From Shewanella dokdonensis (GTDB lineage: Bacteria; Pseudomonadota; Gammaproteobacteria; Enterobacterales; Shewanellaceae): a stretch of 64,000 bases of DNA. The notes under the pieces were generated by a model. The model made no database searches. It was not told where the DNA came from and saw nothing but the letters and a program-made list of their open reading frames with translations. Location: NCBI RefSeq assembly GCF_018394335.1, contig NZ_CP074572.1:62001-126000 (forward strand). The letters are read 5' to 3'. Below are positions 1 through 8,119 of this stretch, piece after piece. The first letter of the stretch is position 1. Each line of letters begins with the position of its first letter. A program made the translations under genes and the position numbers.

Positions 1-1
1 C

Positions 2-214
2 TTTGATAACCATAAAGTGCCATTTCACGACATGAAATTTGCCTTACAACAAACCAAAGGCACCAGCGTTGGTTTTGGCGTAGCAGTGACGCTGTTTTCG
101 ATGATCCCGGTATTAAACTTTATCGTCATGCCCGTTGCCATCTGCGGTGCAACCGCCATGTGGGTAGAACGTTATCGCGACGCTTACCGCAATCCGCAAA
201 TTGCACCGGAATAA
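2..214 (+). CDS. cysZ: CysZ sulfate transporter, C-terminal end (partial)
   Basis: This is the last 70 residues of an inner-membrane protein that runs in from the left edge. The tail reads FDNHKVPFHDM, then a hydrophobic stretch and MPVAICGATAMW, which matches the C-terminus of CysZ as I recall it from E. coli. CysZ imports sulfate for cysteine synthesis. cysK follows in the same orientation, as in E. coli, which supports the call. The frame is open to base 2, and the stop is directly followed by a strong terminator hairpin. The N-terminal part lies outside the window. Confidence 0.9.
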   Translation, partial: FDNHKVPFHDMKFALQQTKGTSVGFGVAVTLFSMIPVLNFIVMPVAICGATAMWVERYRDAYRNPQIAPE

Positions 215-234
215 GTTGTCACATGTCTGAACAG

Positions 235-259
235 ATGTCCGCTACGGCGGACATTTTTG
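235..259 (+). terminator. Rho-independent terminator after cysZ
   Basis: A perfect 8-bp stem (ATGTCCGC / GCGGACAT) with a TACG loop is followed by TTTTGT. It lies about 20 bases after the cysZ stop, so cysK is probably transcribed mainly from its own promoter. Confidence 0.85.
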
Positions 260-364
260 TCTGCGGTGGCCTATACTCAAGCGAAATACGTTATTTTCTA
301 TCGCGTTTTAAGTAGCGATATTTTTCTGTAATCCCCTTACATTACGACATCATGTAATAACTAA

Positions 365-392
365 AGTGAATAATGAATAACAAAGATTCACT
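365..392. promoter_or_regulatory. Spaced inverted repeat upstream of cysK
   Basis: AGTGAAT and ATTCACT form a perfect 7-bp inverted repeat separated by 14 bases, about 60 bases before the cysK start. CysB is the known activator of cysK in enterobacteria, so this may be an operator. The CysB consensus is loose and I cannot confirm it. Confidence 0.3.
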
Positions 393-451
393 TCTCTTTG
401 ATATAAAGGGACTTATGCTTGGTGAGTGCAATTAAAGGAGCTAATAAAGCT

Positions 452-1420
452 ATGAGCAAAATCTTCCAAGACAACTCTTACACAATCGGTAATACCCCAT
501 TGGTACGCCTCAACCGCATCGGCACTGGCAACATTCTGGCCAAAGTTGAGTCACGCAATCCGAGTTTCAGCGTCAAATGCCGTATCGGCGCCAACATGAT
601 TTGGGATGCTGAAAAGAAAGGTTTGCTCACCAAAGATAAAGAACTGATTGAACCGACCTCTGGTAATACCGGTATCGCTTTGGCTTATGTAGCGGCGGCG
701 CGTGGTTACAAACTAACCTTGACCATGCCTAACACCATGAGTCTGGAACGCCGTAAACTGCTGAAAGCCCTGGGTGCCAATCTGGTACTGACCGAAGGCG
801 CTAAAGGCATGAAAGGTGCCATTGAAAAAGCCGAAGAAATTCGCCTGACCGATCCAGATAAGTACATTATTCTGCAACAGTTCTCTAATCCAGCGAACCC
901 AGAAATTCATGAAAAAACCACCGGCCCAGAAATCTGGAATGATACCGATGGTAAAGTCGATGTCGTGATTGCCGGTGTGGGTACTGGCGGTACTATCACA
1001 GGTATCAGCCGCTATATCAAAAAGACCCAAGGCAAAGCAATTACATCTGTTGCCGTAGAACCCGCAGAGTCGCCAGTGATCACTCAAACACTGGCAGGCG
1101 AACCTGTACAACCAGGGCCACATAAAATTCAGGGCATAGGGGCTGGCTTTATTCCTGGCAACCTGGATCTGGAACTGATTGACCGGGTAGAAACCGTTAC
1201 TTCTGAAGATGCTATTGCCATGGCGCATCGGCTGATGAAAGAAGAAGGGATTTTGGTCGGGATTTCTTCAGGTGCCGCAGTGGTTGCCGCCGTTCGTCTA
1301 GCGGAACTGCCAGAGTTCAAAAACAAGACTATTGTGGCTATTTTGCCATCCGCAGCAGAACGTTATCTGTCATCACCACTGTTTGTCGGCCAGTTCGGCG
1401 ATTTGGAAAACCAGCAGTAA
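452..1420 (+). CDS. cysK: Cysteine synthase A (O-acetylserine sulfhydrylase)
   Basis: This 322-residue, PLP-dependent enzyme makes L-cysteine from O-acetyl-L-serine and sulfide in the cytoplasm. The PLP lysine is K42 in [10 protein letters not shown]. The substrate-binding loop is [10 protein letters not shown], and the glycine-rich phosphate loop is [10 protein letters not shown]. The start at 452 (MSKIFQDNS) is preferred over the upstream GTG at 419, because an AAAGGAG ribosome site lies at 434-440 and CysK proteins begin with this motif. The gene stands between cysZ and a convergent tehB, with terminators on both sides. The frame is intact. Confidence 0.96.
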   Translation: MSKIFQDNSYTIGNTPLVRLNRIGTGNILAKVESRNPSFSVKCRIGANMIWDAEKKGLLTKDKELIEPTSGNTGIALAYVAAARGYKLTLTMPNTMSLERRKLLKALGANLVLTEGAKGMKGAIEKAEEIRLTDPDKYIILQQFSNPANPEIHEKTTGPEIWNDTDGKVDVVIAGVGTGGTITGISRYIKKTQGKAITSVAVEPAESPVITQTLAGEPVQPGPHKIQGIGAGFIPGNLDLELIDRVETVTSEDAIAMAHRLMKEEGILVGISSGAAVVAAVRLAELPEFKNKTIVAILPSAAERYLSSPLFVGQFGDLENQQ

Positions 1421-1442
1421 TATCCTCTCGGCTAAAAACAAA

Positions 1443-1466
1443 CCCGCCAACATCGGCGGGTTTTTT
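1443..1466 (+). terminator. Terminator after cysK
   Basis: The stem CCCGCC / GGCGGG is followed by TTTTTT. The A-rich left flank (AAAAACAAA) means it could also serve the convergent tehB. Confidence 0.88.
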
Positions 1467-1478
1467 AGTTATCGAGCC

Positions 1479-2347
1479 TTACTCTTGTGGTTTACGAGCT
1501 AATAACGTGGCAAAGCGTAACTTGATATAGTTGCCCTGCTCATCGCGTTTGTGTAACTCACCCACATTCTCGTTGTATTTAATGATATCCCAGCCAGCAT
1601 AATAGTTAAGTAACTCATTAGCTTTGAAAGTAAAAGGGAAGCCTACCGTACACGGGAAGTCCTCAGTATCCATGGCTGACACAATCAAGTTAACACCACC
1701 TGGCAGCGTATGTTGCTGCATCTGCGCGATTAAGCCCGGCACAGTTGCTGGCGGTAAAAACATCAATACGACTGTGGATAGAATGAAATCAAATGCCCCT
1801 TGGATCTGCAATTCAGTCAGATCCTGCTGGCTGGCACGGATACCACTTAACTGTTCATCAGCAATCAACTGCTGCAGATACGCGATACTCTCGCCATTAC
1901 GATCATAACCGGTCACATCAAACCCTTGCAGATGCAAATACAAACTGTTGCGTCCGTGTCCACATCCCAGATCCAATGCTTTACCGATACGCAAATGTGG
2001 CATGGCCGCCACCACTTCCGAATGGGTTTTGCTCAGGTCGTACTGTTTTTTGAGGTAATACTCCTCAGGTGCACAGAAAAACTCAACTGGCATTCAATAT
2101 CGTCTGAGGTCGACGCAATCCGGTGCCACTGCTGCGGGGCAATCATTGGCGGCTGCCGGGTAACATCAAACTGATGTGATTCACTCACCTCACCCGATTC
2201 AGTGAGCAGTTCAAATGTGAGCTGACCTTGGCGAATGTTAAGCTGGGCCCAAGTGCCGGGCTGAGTGTTATGCTGCTGTTTAAAAGCATCTGGTACTGTG
2301 TCTTTATGCCATATCGGCAAGGTTTTATAACAAAGCAACTGTTCCAT
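1479..2347 (-). CDS. tehB: TehB tellurite-resistance methyltransferase (frameshifted as given)
   Basis: This is an S-adenosylmethionine-dependent methyltransferase of the TehB family, which detoxifies tellurite. It has the two-part form known from Haemophilus: an N-terminal DUF1971 cupin-like domain (2347 to about 2085, starting MEQLLCYKTLP) and a class I methyltransferase domain with the AdoMet motif LDLGCGHGRN and the conserved FILSTVVLMFL. As given, the two halves lie in different frames. The T5 run at 2079-2083 (A5 on the + strand) must be T6 to read CQLSFFCAPEEYY. A sequencing error is the simplest explanation. The start at 2347 has AAGAGA a few bases upstream; a TTG at 2377 is an alternative. 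Confidence 0.88.
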
Positions 2348-2390
2348 GGGATTCTCTTGTTCTACGTCAATAGGCAATCAATAACACCTT

Positions 2391-2423
2391 CAAAAACACA
2401 AAGCCAGTCCTAGGGACTGGCTT
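2391..2423 (-). terminator. Terminator after ibpA
   Basis: A perfect 10-bp stem (AAGCCAGTCC / GGACTGGCTT) has a TAG loop. On the minus strand it is followed by TTGTGTTTTTG. It separates ibpA from tehB downstream. Confidence 0.85.
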
Positions 2424-2451
2424 GTGCTTCAGATTGAGACGCTTGGCAGTA

Positions 2452-2928
2452 TTAGGCTACTGGCTGAGCGGCAGTTTGGGCGGTTTCACCTTCCAACACT
2501 TTGCTGTCATTGGAGCCAATTTCAATCTTACGTGGTTTCATCGCTTCTGGTATTTCTCGAACCAGATCGATATTCAGCAGACCATTTTCCAGATGAGCCC
2601 CTTCCACAGTAACAAAGTCTGCGAGCTGGAAGGTTCGTTCAAACCCTCGTTCAGCAATGCCTTGATACAGGTACTGGCGCTCTGGCTGTTCAGTATTCTT
2701 GATACCTTTTATCAGCAGTTTTTCACCTTCGCTGGTGATCTCCAGCTCGTTCATCGCGAACCCGGCAACGGCCATGGTGATGCGGTAATGGTTTTCGCCC
2801 AGTAGCTCGATGTTATAAGGGGGATAACCAGCATTGCCATTATTGTTGGCGGCCAGTTCAGCTAGACGGGCAAGACGATCAAAACCAATAGCGCTGCGGT
2901 AAAGGGGAGTCAAATCATAGTTACGCAT
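2452..2928 (-). CDS. ibpA: Small heat-shock protein IbpA (Hsp20 family)
   Basis: This cytoplasmic holdase chaperone of 158 residues binds unfolding proteins and aggregates during heat stress and hands them to DnaK/ClpB. It begins [18 protein letters not shown], nearly as in E. coli IbpA. It carries an alpha-crystallin domain (YPPYNIEL to about DLVREIPE) with the GFERTFQL and NGLLNIDL strands, then a low-complexity Ala/Gln tail. The start at 2928 is chosen over 2934 because GAGGA stands 7 bases before it and only 1 base before the upstream ATG. Expression appears to be controlled at two levels: a sigma32-type promoter and a ROSE-like leader. Confidence 0.95.
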   Translation of the reverse strand: MRNYDLTPLYRSAIGFDRLARLAELAANNNGNAGYPPYNIELLGENHYRITMAVAGFAMNELEITSEGEKLLIKGIKNTEQPERQYLYQGIAERGFERTFQLADFVTVEGAHLENGLLNIDLVREIPEAMKPRKIEIGSNDSKVLEGETAQTAAQPVA

Positions 2929-3044
2929 AGTCATATCCTCGTAAGCAATATGTAATTAAATTCGCGGGCCGAACCATTCGCACCCGGTTTACAGTGACCG
3001 CCCAATGGCGCGGTCGGTGTCACAGATGAGGTTTCATCGTTGAC
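2929..3044 (-). promoter_or_regulatory. ROSE-like RNA thermometer in the ibpA 5' UTR
   Basis: The inferred leader of about 115 nt can form successive hairpins. One is a GACCG...CGGTC element with an inner CGCC-ATTG-GGCG, and a second is a CGGG...CCCG element. The last is a short hairpin, TTGCT-TACG-AGGA, that buries the Shine-Dalgarno sequence. A U(U/C)GCU strand opposite AGGA right before the start codon is the defining mark of ROSE thermometers, known upstream of hsp20 and ibp genes in proteobacteria. I infer melting of this hairpin at heat-shock temperature; the folding was judged by eye. Confidence 0.75.
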
Positions 3045-3050
3045 ACTTAC

Positions 3051-3080
3051 TAAATGAGGCTATCGAAACCAATTTCAAGG
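3051..3080 (-). promoter_or_regulatory. Sigma32 (RpoH) heat-shock promoter of ibpA
   Basis: On the minus strand CCTTGAAA is followed after 13 bases by CCTCATTTA, close to the RpoH consensus CTTGAAA-N(11-16)-CCCCATNT. Transcription would start near 3044. Confidence 0.82.
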
Positions 3081-3246
3081 AGGAATTACTTGATTGCCCA
3101 TTTTTTATTCAATTACAGGGCAAGCATGGCTAAGTTCAATGGTTATTCTTTCTAGTATTTAGAATAAAACAGGCAAATTTTACGGCTTTATATCAGACAA
3201 TATCGTCAATACACTTAACACATGAGGTGGTGCACAGGGGTTAGCG

Positions 3247-4254
3247 ATGGGATTACTACAGCAGGGCCATTGGGTAGATCAGTGGTATGACACGGGCAAA
3301 TCTGACGGAAAATTCGAACGCGAAGCCGCGCGCTTTCGCCATTGGGTGACCGCTGATGGCAGTGCTGGCCCAACGGGCAATAGCGGCTTTAAAGCAGAAG
3401 CTGGACGTTATCATCTGTATGTTTCGCTGGCCTGTCCTTGGGCGCATCGCACACTGATTTTTCGAGCGTTGAAGGAGTTACAACCGCTGATTGCCATCAC
3501 GGTCGTTGAGCCCCACATGCTGCAAAACGGCTGGGAGTTTGCAGGCCCCAGACAAAGTCCCGAGGCTTTTCACATCCAGGGCGCAGAGGCAGACCCGCTG
3601 TACGGCAAAGACTATCTCTATCAACTCTATCTGCAAGCCGCAGCAGATTATTCCGGACGAGTGACAGTGCCAGTGCTGTGGGACAAACAGCAAAATACCA
3701 TCGTCAGTAATGAATCCGCTGATATTATCCGCATGTTCAACAGTGCATTTAATGCACTGACGGGTAACACGCAAGATTATTATCCCCAAGCCTTGAGAGC
3801 GGAGATAGATGTGCTGAATGAACGCATTTATCACAATATCAATAACGGCGTGTATCGGGCGGGGTTTGCCACCAGCCAAAAAGCTTACGAACAAGCCTTT
3901 GACGATGTGTTTAATACCCTCGACTGGCTAGAACAGCGCTTATCGGCACAACGCTATCTGGCGGGAAACCAGCTTACCGAAGCCGATTGGCGGTTATTTA
4001 CCACCTTGATCCGCTTTGATGCGGTATACCATGGGCATTTCAAGACTAACCGTCAGCGCTTGGCGGATTATCCGCAACTGTCAGCTTATGTGCGCGACCT
4101 TTACCAACAGCCAGGCATTGCTGCCACGGTAAATTTTGAACATATCAAACAACATTACTACTACAGCCACGCAGAAATTAACCCGACCCGCATAGTGCCC
4201 AAAGGCCCTGAGCAAGATTTTTCGTTACCGCATCAGCGCCAGCGACTGGAGTAA
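3247..4254 (+). CDS. yqjG: Glutathionyl-hydroquinone reductase (YqjG/ECM4-type GST)
   Basis: This 335-residue xi-class glutathione transferase reduces glutathionyl-hydroquinones. The N-terminal thioredoxin-like domain carries the family signature SLACPWAHRT with catalytic C63. The C-terminal helical domain includes NEDA-like and YLAGNQLTEADWRLFTTL sequence typical of the family. The length and the opening residues (GHWVDQWYDTGKSDGKF) match YqjG. The gene stands alone, after the ibpA promoter region that points away from it. The frame is intact. Confidence 0.92.
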   Translation: MGLLQQGHWVDQWYDTGKSDGKFEREAARFRHWVTADGSAGPTGNSGFKAEAGRYHLYVSLACPWAHRTLIFRALKELQPLIAITVVEPHMLQNGWEFAGPRQSPEAFHIQGAEADPLYGKDYLYQLYLQAAADYSGRVTVPVLWDKQQNTIVSNESADIIRMFNSAFNALTGNTQDYYPQALRAEIDVLNERIYHNINNGVYRAGFATSQKAYEQAFDDVFNTLDWLEQRLSAQRYLAGNQLTEADWRLFTTLIRFDAVYHGHFKTNRQRLADYPQLSAYVRDLYQQPGIAATVNFEHIKQHYYYSHAEINPTRIVPKGPEQDFSLPHQRQRLE

Positions 4255-4260
4255 TTGAGT

Positions 4261-4488
4261 TTACTCGGGGGTGATGCCATAAAATTCAACCAGTTGCTGT
4301 AACTGCTCATCACTATCTAGCGGCAGTTGCCAGCGCACGGCTCCGGCATCGGCTAGCAGTAATCTTGCCGATGCCAGCAAACGGATATCTTCTGCTAAAA
4401 CGGTCATGACAACTTGGGAGGATTGCAGCCGCACTTGCAGTTCACGGGGATTAACTAACAAGTACCCGCCGGAAATATTCAGCTTCAC
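4261..4488 (-). CDS. DUF3389 family small protein
   Basis: This 75-residue protein of unknown function has the composition and the ending (DSDEQLQQLVEFYGI) that I associate with DUF3389, a family of short proteins in Vibrio and Shewanella. It has no signal peptide or membrane segment. The start is GTG at 4488 with AAGGAA about 9 bases upstream. It converges on the preceding reductase gene with 6 bases between the stops. Family assignment is from memory and moderate. Confidence 0.65.
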   Translation of the reverse strand: MKLNISGGYLLVNPRELQVRLQSSQVVMTVLAEDIRLLASARLLLADAGAVRWQLPLDSDEQLQQLVEFYGITPE

Positions 4489-4667
4489 TGTGACAGTTCC
4501 TTACATTTTTGACATCCAGATCACCCAGCGAATGTTGCATGATACCGCTGACATTTAGCTGCTTAGGCAGTTGCTCGGCATTATAATGGCCGATTTTTAG
4601 GAATAACAGATATGCCACTAACGCACCAAGGCTATCTGTATCTGGTTTATGTTAAAGGAATCTGCTT

Positions 4668-6518
4668 TTGTTAATACTTTTTCTGCGACGCTTCGCTCTC
4701 ATGTTGGCGCTGTTGCTCACGCCTTTGGCCCACGCGGTTACTGACAGTTTCAGTTATGCCAATACCCAAGATGTACAGACTCAACATATCGATCTGCAAC
4801 TCACGCTCGATTTTAAGCAGCAGCAGATCCGGGGCGTAACCACGCTGACACTGCATTGGTCTAACCTAGATGCCCCGCTGATATTGGACAGTCGCGATCT
4901 CACCATCACTAAGGTGGAGGGACTTGCCCCACAAGGTCGCTGGCAACCGCTTGCTTTTACGCTAGCAGCAAAAGACCCAGTGCTGGGCCAAAAGCTCACC
5001 ATCGCCACAGGTAAGCTCAATCCGCTCCAGGTGCGGATCAGCCATGCCAGTGCCACGAACGCCAGTGGGCTGCAATGGTTAACCGCGGCCCAGACACTCG
5101 GGAAAAAGCAACCATTTCTGTTCAGCCAAAATGAAGCCATTCACGCACGGAGTTGGTTGCCACTACAGGACACACCCGCAATTCGCGCCAGTTACAGTGC
5201 CACAGTTACCGCACCGGAAGGGTTGACCGTGCTGATGAGCGCTGACCGTCACCCTGTCAGCGACACTGTGACCCGCTTTGAGATGCCACAGGCGATTCCT
5301 TCATACTTGATTGCAATCGCCGCGGGTCATCTCACCTTTGCGGCGTTTGATGCCCGCTCAGGGGTTTGGGCGGAACCCGAGCAATTATCACAAGCTCAAT
5401 ATGAATTTGCTGATACTCCCAAAATGATCAGCACGGTCGAGCAACGTTATGGCCGTTATCGTTGGGGACGTTACGATTTGCTAATTCTGCCGCCCAGTTT
5501 TCCCTTTGGTGGTATGGAAAACCCGAAATTGTCCTTTATTACGCCCACCGTCATTGCCGGAGATCGCAGTCTGGTCAGCGTTATTGCCCACGAACTGGCG
5601 CACTCTTGGTCAGGGAATCTAGTCACCAACGCTAGTTGGCAGGATCTATGGCTCAATGAAGGTTTTACCAGTTACGTTGAAAACCGGGTGGTGGAAGATC
5701 TGTATGGGCGCGAACGGGCACAGATGGAACTCGCTATCGCTTATGGGGAACTGCAAAAAGAGTTGCCAACGCTGCCCAAAGCGCTGACGGCACTGCACGC
5801 GGATCTCAACGGCAGCGACCCCGATACTGCTTTCAGCGGCATTCCCTATACCAAAGGGCAACTGTTCTTGGTCTTTCTGGAACAAAAATTTGGCCGCAAG
5901 CATTTCGATACTTTCGTAAAACAATACTTCGCCCACTTTGCCTTTGGCAGTATCGATACCGCCAGTTTTGAGCAGTACCTGCAACAGCATTTGCTGGCGC
6001 TCTATCCCAATGTTGTCAGCCAACAGCAAATCCATACCTGGCTATACGAACCAGGCTTACCCGAGTTTAGCCCAGTTCCCAAGTCAGACGCCTTCAAGGT
6101 GGTGGATGCTGCTAGAGCAGCGTGGTTAGACGGGACACCATTAGCACAACTCGCAACCCAGCAATGGAATGCCCAGCAGTGGCTGCATTTTCTAAAGCAG
6201 ATGCCATCGCCAACCAGCAAACAGCCGTTGACAAACGCCCAGCTCCAAGCACTGGATAAACAGTTTAATTTTAGCAACACCGGCAATGATGAAATCGCCT
6301 TCGCTTGGTTCTCTCTCGCGCTGGATTATGACGATTTTGCGGTGAAGCCAGCGTTAGGCCAATATCTGCAACGCATTGGTCGCTTGCGTTTAGTGTTGCC
6401 ACTCTATGAAAAACTGGCTAAATCCTCAGAAAAAGCCTGGGCAGCCGAGGTATTCGCTCAAGCGAGCAAAGCTTACCATCCATTGACGATTAATAGCATT
6501 GCGCCGCTATTTCAGTAG
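4668..6518 (+). CDS. M1 family zinc aminopeptidase
   Basis: This 616-residue metallopeptidase has an N-terminal signal sequence (an RRFALMLALLLTPLAHA-like stretch), so it is probably periplasmic. The M1 hallmarks are the exopeptidase motif FGGMENP and the zinc site HELAH at 308-312, with the third ligand E331 in WLNEGF. An Arg/Tyr-rich leukotriene A4 hydrolase-like C-terminal region follows. The start is TTG at 4668 with AAAGGA at 4654-4659. Its role is peptide breakdown from the N-terminus; the physiological substrate is not known. The frame is intact, and a bidirectional terminator follows. Confidence 0.9.
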   Translation: MLILFLRRFALMLALLLTPLAHAVTDSFSYANTQDVQTQHIDLQLTLDFKQQQIRGVTTLTLHWSNLDAPLILDSRDLTITKVEGLAPQGRWQPLAFTLAAKDPVLGQKLTIATGKLNPLQVRISHASATNASGLQWLTAAQTLGKKQPFLFSQNEAIHARSWLPLQDTPAIRASYSATVTAPEGLTVLMSADRHPVSDTVTRFEMPQAIPSYLIAIAAGHLTFAAFDARSGVWAEPEQLSQAQYEFADTPKMISTVEQRYGRYRWGRYDLLILPPSFPFGGMENPKLSFITPTVIAGDRSLVSVIAHELAHSWSGNLVTNASWQDLWLNEGFTSYVENRVVEDLYGRERAQMELAIAYGELQKELPTLPKALTALHADLNGSDPDTAFSGIPYTKGQLFLVFLEQKFGRKHFDTFVKQYFAHFAFGSIDTASFEQYLQQHLLALYPNVVSQQQIHTWLYEPGLPEFSPVPKSDAFKVVDAARAAWLDGTPLAQLATQQWNAQQWLHFLKQMPSPTSKQPLTNAQLQALDKQFNFSNTGNDEIAFAWFSLALDYDDFAVKPALGQYLQRIGRLRLVLPLYEKLAKSSEKAWAAEVFAQASKAYHPLTINSIAPLFQ

Positions 6519-6537
6519 TGTTAATGGCAAGAAACAT

Positions 6538-6562
6538 AAAGCCCGTCTCGGTGACGGGCTTT
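6538..6562. terminator. Bidirectional terminator between the M1 peptidase and the FKBP gene
   Basis: A 10-bp perfect stem (AAAGCCCGTC / GACGGGCTTT) lies between convergent genes, with A-rich sequence on the left and T-rich sequence on the right. Confidence 0.85.
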
Positions 6563-6591
6563 ACTTTATGTGAACGGCGAAAGTTCCAGAC

Positions 6592-7074
6592 TTAATGGTG
6601 ATGACCGCCATCACCATGTGCGTGACTATGTGCCACTTCTTCGGCACTGGCGTCACGGACATCTTTTACTTCCAGATCGAACGTGAGTTCCCGACCAGCC
6701 AGCGGATGGTTAGTATCTACCGTTGCCATGAATTTCCCCACCTTAAGCACAGTCACCTGGCGTTGCCCATGCTCGGTATTGACCACAGCGATCATTCCAG
6801 GTTTCCATACTTTGGCACCTTGCAGATGTTTTACCGAGATCCGCTGTTCAGCGTCCGCAAGACGTTCACCATAGGTTTCAGCCGCGGGCAGTGTTACCGT
6901 AAATGTCGCGCCAGTTTCTTTGCCTTCTAAGGCTTTTTCCACCCCGGGCATCATATTATTGTGTCCATGCAGATACGCGATGGGAGCCTGCCCTTCATTG
7001 CTCTCAATGACGTTACCCTGTTCATCTTTTAGGGTGTAATTAAACTGCACAACTTTGTCCTTGGTAATACTCAT
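6592..7074 (-). CDS. SlyD-like FKBP-type peptidyl-prolyl isomerase
   Basis: This 160-residue prolyl isomerase/chaperone has the SlyD layout. The FKBP fold is split by an insert-in-flap domain (the region after ETYGERLADAEQ to about NTEHGQRQ), and the C-terminus is His-rich (HSHAHGDGGHHH). In SlyD such tails bind nickel and other metals. The tail here is shorter than in E. coli SlyD, so this may be a second SlyD paralogue. It is a single gene transcribed away from the WYL regulator gene upstream. Confidence 0.88.
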   Translation of the reverse strand: MSITKDKVVQFNYTLKDEQGNVIESNEGQAPIAYLHGHNNMMPGVEKALEGKETGATFTVTLPAAETYGERLADAEQRISVKHLQGAKVWKPGMIAVVNTEHGQRQVTVLKVGKFMATVDTNHPLAGRELTFDLEVKDVRDASAEEVAHSHAHGDGGHHH

Positions 7075-7156
7075 GAATAATCCTCAATACCGCCAACACT
7101 AAATTTTGCCGCAGCTTACCAGATGCTCTTTGCCATCACCACTATTTGACCCGCGC

Positions 7157-8029
7157 TTAATGTCCGGCTCCGGGTACGATTGCCAGATGTTCAATCTGGG
7201 ATAACACGTCTAGGTTCTTCAGGGCCAGCTGGCAAACCCCAGAACTGAGTTGGTATTTGGCCGAACAATCAACACTCCAAGCCCGCAACAGATATCCGGC
7301 CAGCGCGGCATTGCTACTAAGGTGCAATTCACCATCTTGCATCCGATAATCCAGCATGATTGCCTCAGGATGTTTTAGTCCAGGATGCGGGATCAGGACT
7401 AATTCGACCGCTTGTAACCAGGCACTGTCGGCGGCGGGTTGCTCTGCTGTTTTGGGCGCATCAACACAAGGCTGCAACGCTTTGATACGGGTGACCACAA
7501 AATCAGTAAACTGCTGCGACTGTCTATCAAACGCACGCACATGCCAACGCTGGCCATTATTTACCAGCGCATGCGGCACTAGCTGCCGTTGACTATCGCC
7601 CGAAGAGGTCGAAACATACTGCATCTCTAGCGCCTCGCCCTGCTGAATGGCCCGCATCAAGGCGGCGATAATCTCCGTATCTGGGTGAATTAACCGTACC
7701 GCATCCACACATACCTGACTTGGCACCAACGGCTGCGACAAACCGTCGCCAAAACCACGAGCCAACCCAGTTAATATCGCCTCAGCATCGTGTTGAAACA
7801 GTGCCTTAAAACCGGGTTGCCGTTGGTAATGTCGTGACGGATGCACCAGCTTCATATTGTCTGGAGCCAATTCTCGATACAGGCTGAAATCGCGGGTGGC
7901 GGCGGCCAATCCAGTGGCAAATTTTTCAATCAGATCCTGCCGACTGATCTGCCCGAAATATTGCAGACAGAAATCAATAAACGCCAGTCGCTGACGCTGT
8001 CCATGACTCAAGGCTTGTAATGGTTCCAT
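7157..8029 (-). CDS. WYL-domain transcriptional regulator, BrxR/CapW-like
   Basis: This 290-residue regulator has an N-terminal winged helix (RLAFIDFCLQYFGQISRQDL, then a second helix with AATRDFSLYRELAPDN) followed by a WYL domain (EMQYVSTSSG to HVRAFDRQ) and a C-terminal WCX-like part. The pattern of F-G-x-I-x-R-x-D-L followed by A-x-x-D-x-x-x-Y-x-x-x-A-P-x-N is characteristic of BrxR and CapW, the dimeric repressors of BREX, CBASS and other phage-defence loci. No defence gene lies beside it here. The start at 8029 (MEPLQAL) has a GAAGAG site and is preferred over 8092. Confidence 0.8.
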   Translation of the reverse strand: MEPLQALSHGQRQRLAFIDFCLQYFGQISRQDLIEKFATGLAAATRDFSLYRELAPDNMKLVHPSRHYQRQPGFKALFQHDAEAILTGLARGFGDGLSQPLVPSQVCVDAVRLIHPDTEIIAALMRAIQQGEALEMQYVSTSSGDSQRQLVPHALVNNGQRWHVRAFDRQSQQFTDFVVTRIKALQPCVDAPKTAEQPAADSAWLQAVELVLIPHPGLKHPEAIMLDYRMQDGELHLSSNAALAGYLLRAWSVDCSAKYQLSSGVCQLALKNLDVLSQIEHLAIVPGAGH

Positions 8030-8119
8030 GATGCTTCTCTTCACCGACAAAAAGATAAGCATCACGTTAACCAAAAGATAATTTTTAGGCAATCATTTTG
8101 ATTAGCAGCTAGTTGAGTC

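Noticed and set aside
713..1228. 171-codon minus-strand frame opposite cysK
   Set aside because: It is a shadow of the strongly conserved CysK frame, with no family resemblance.
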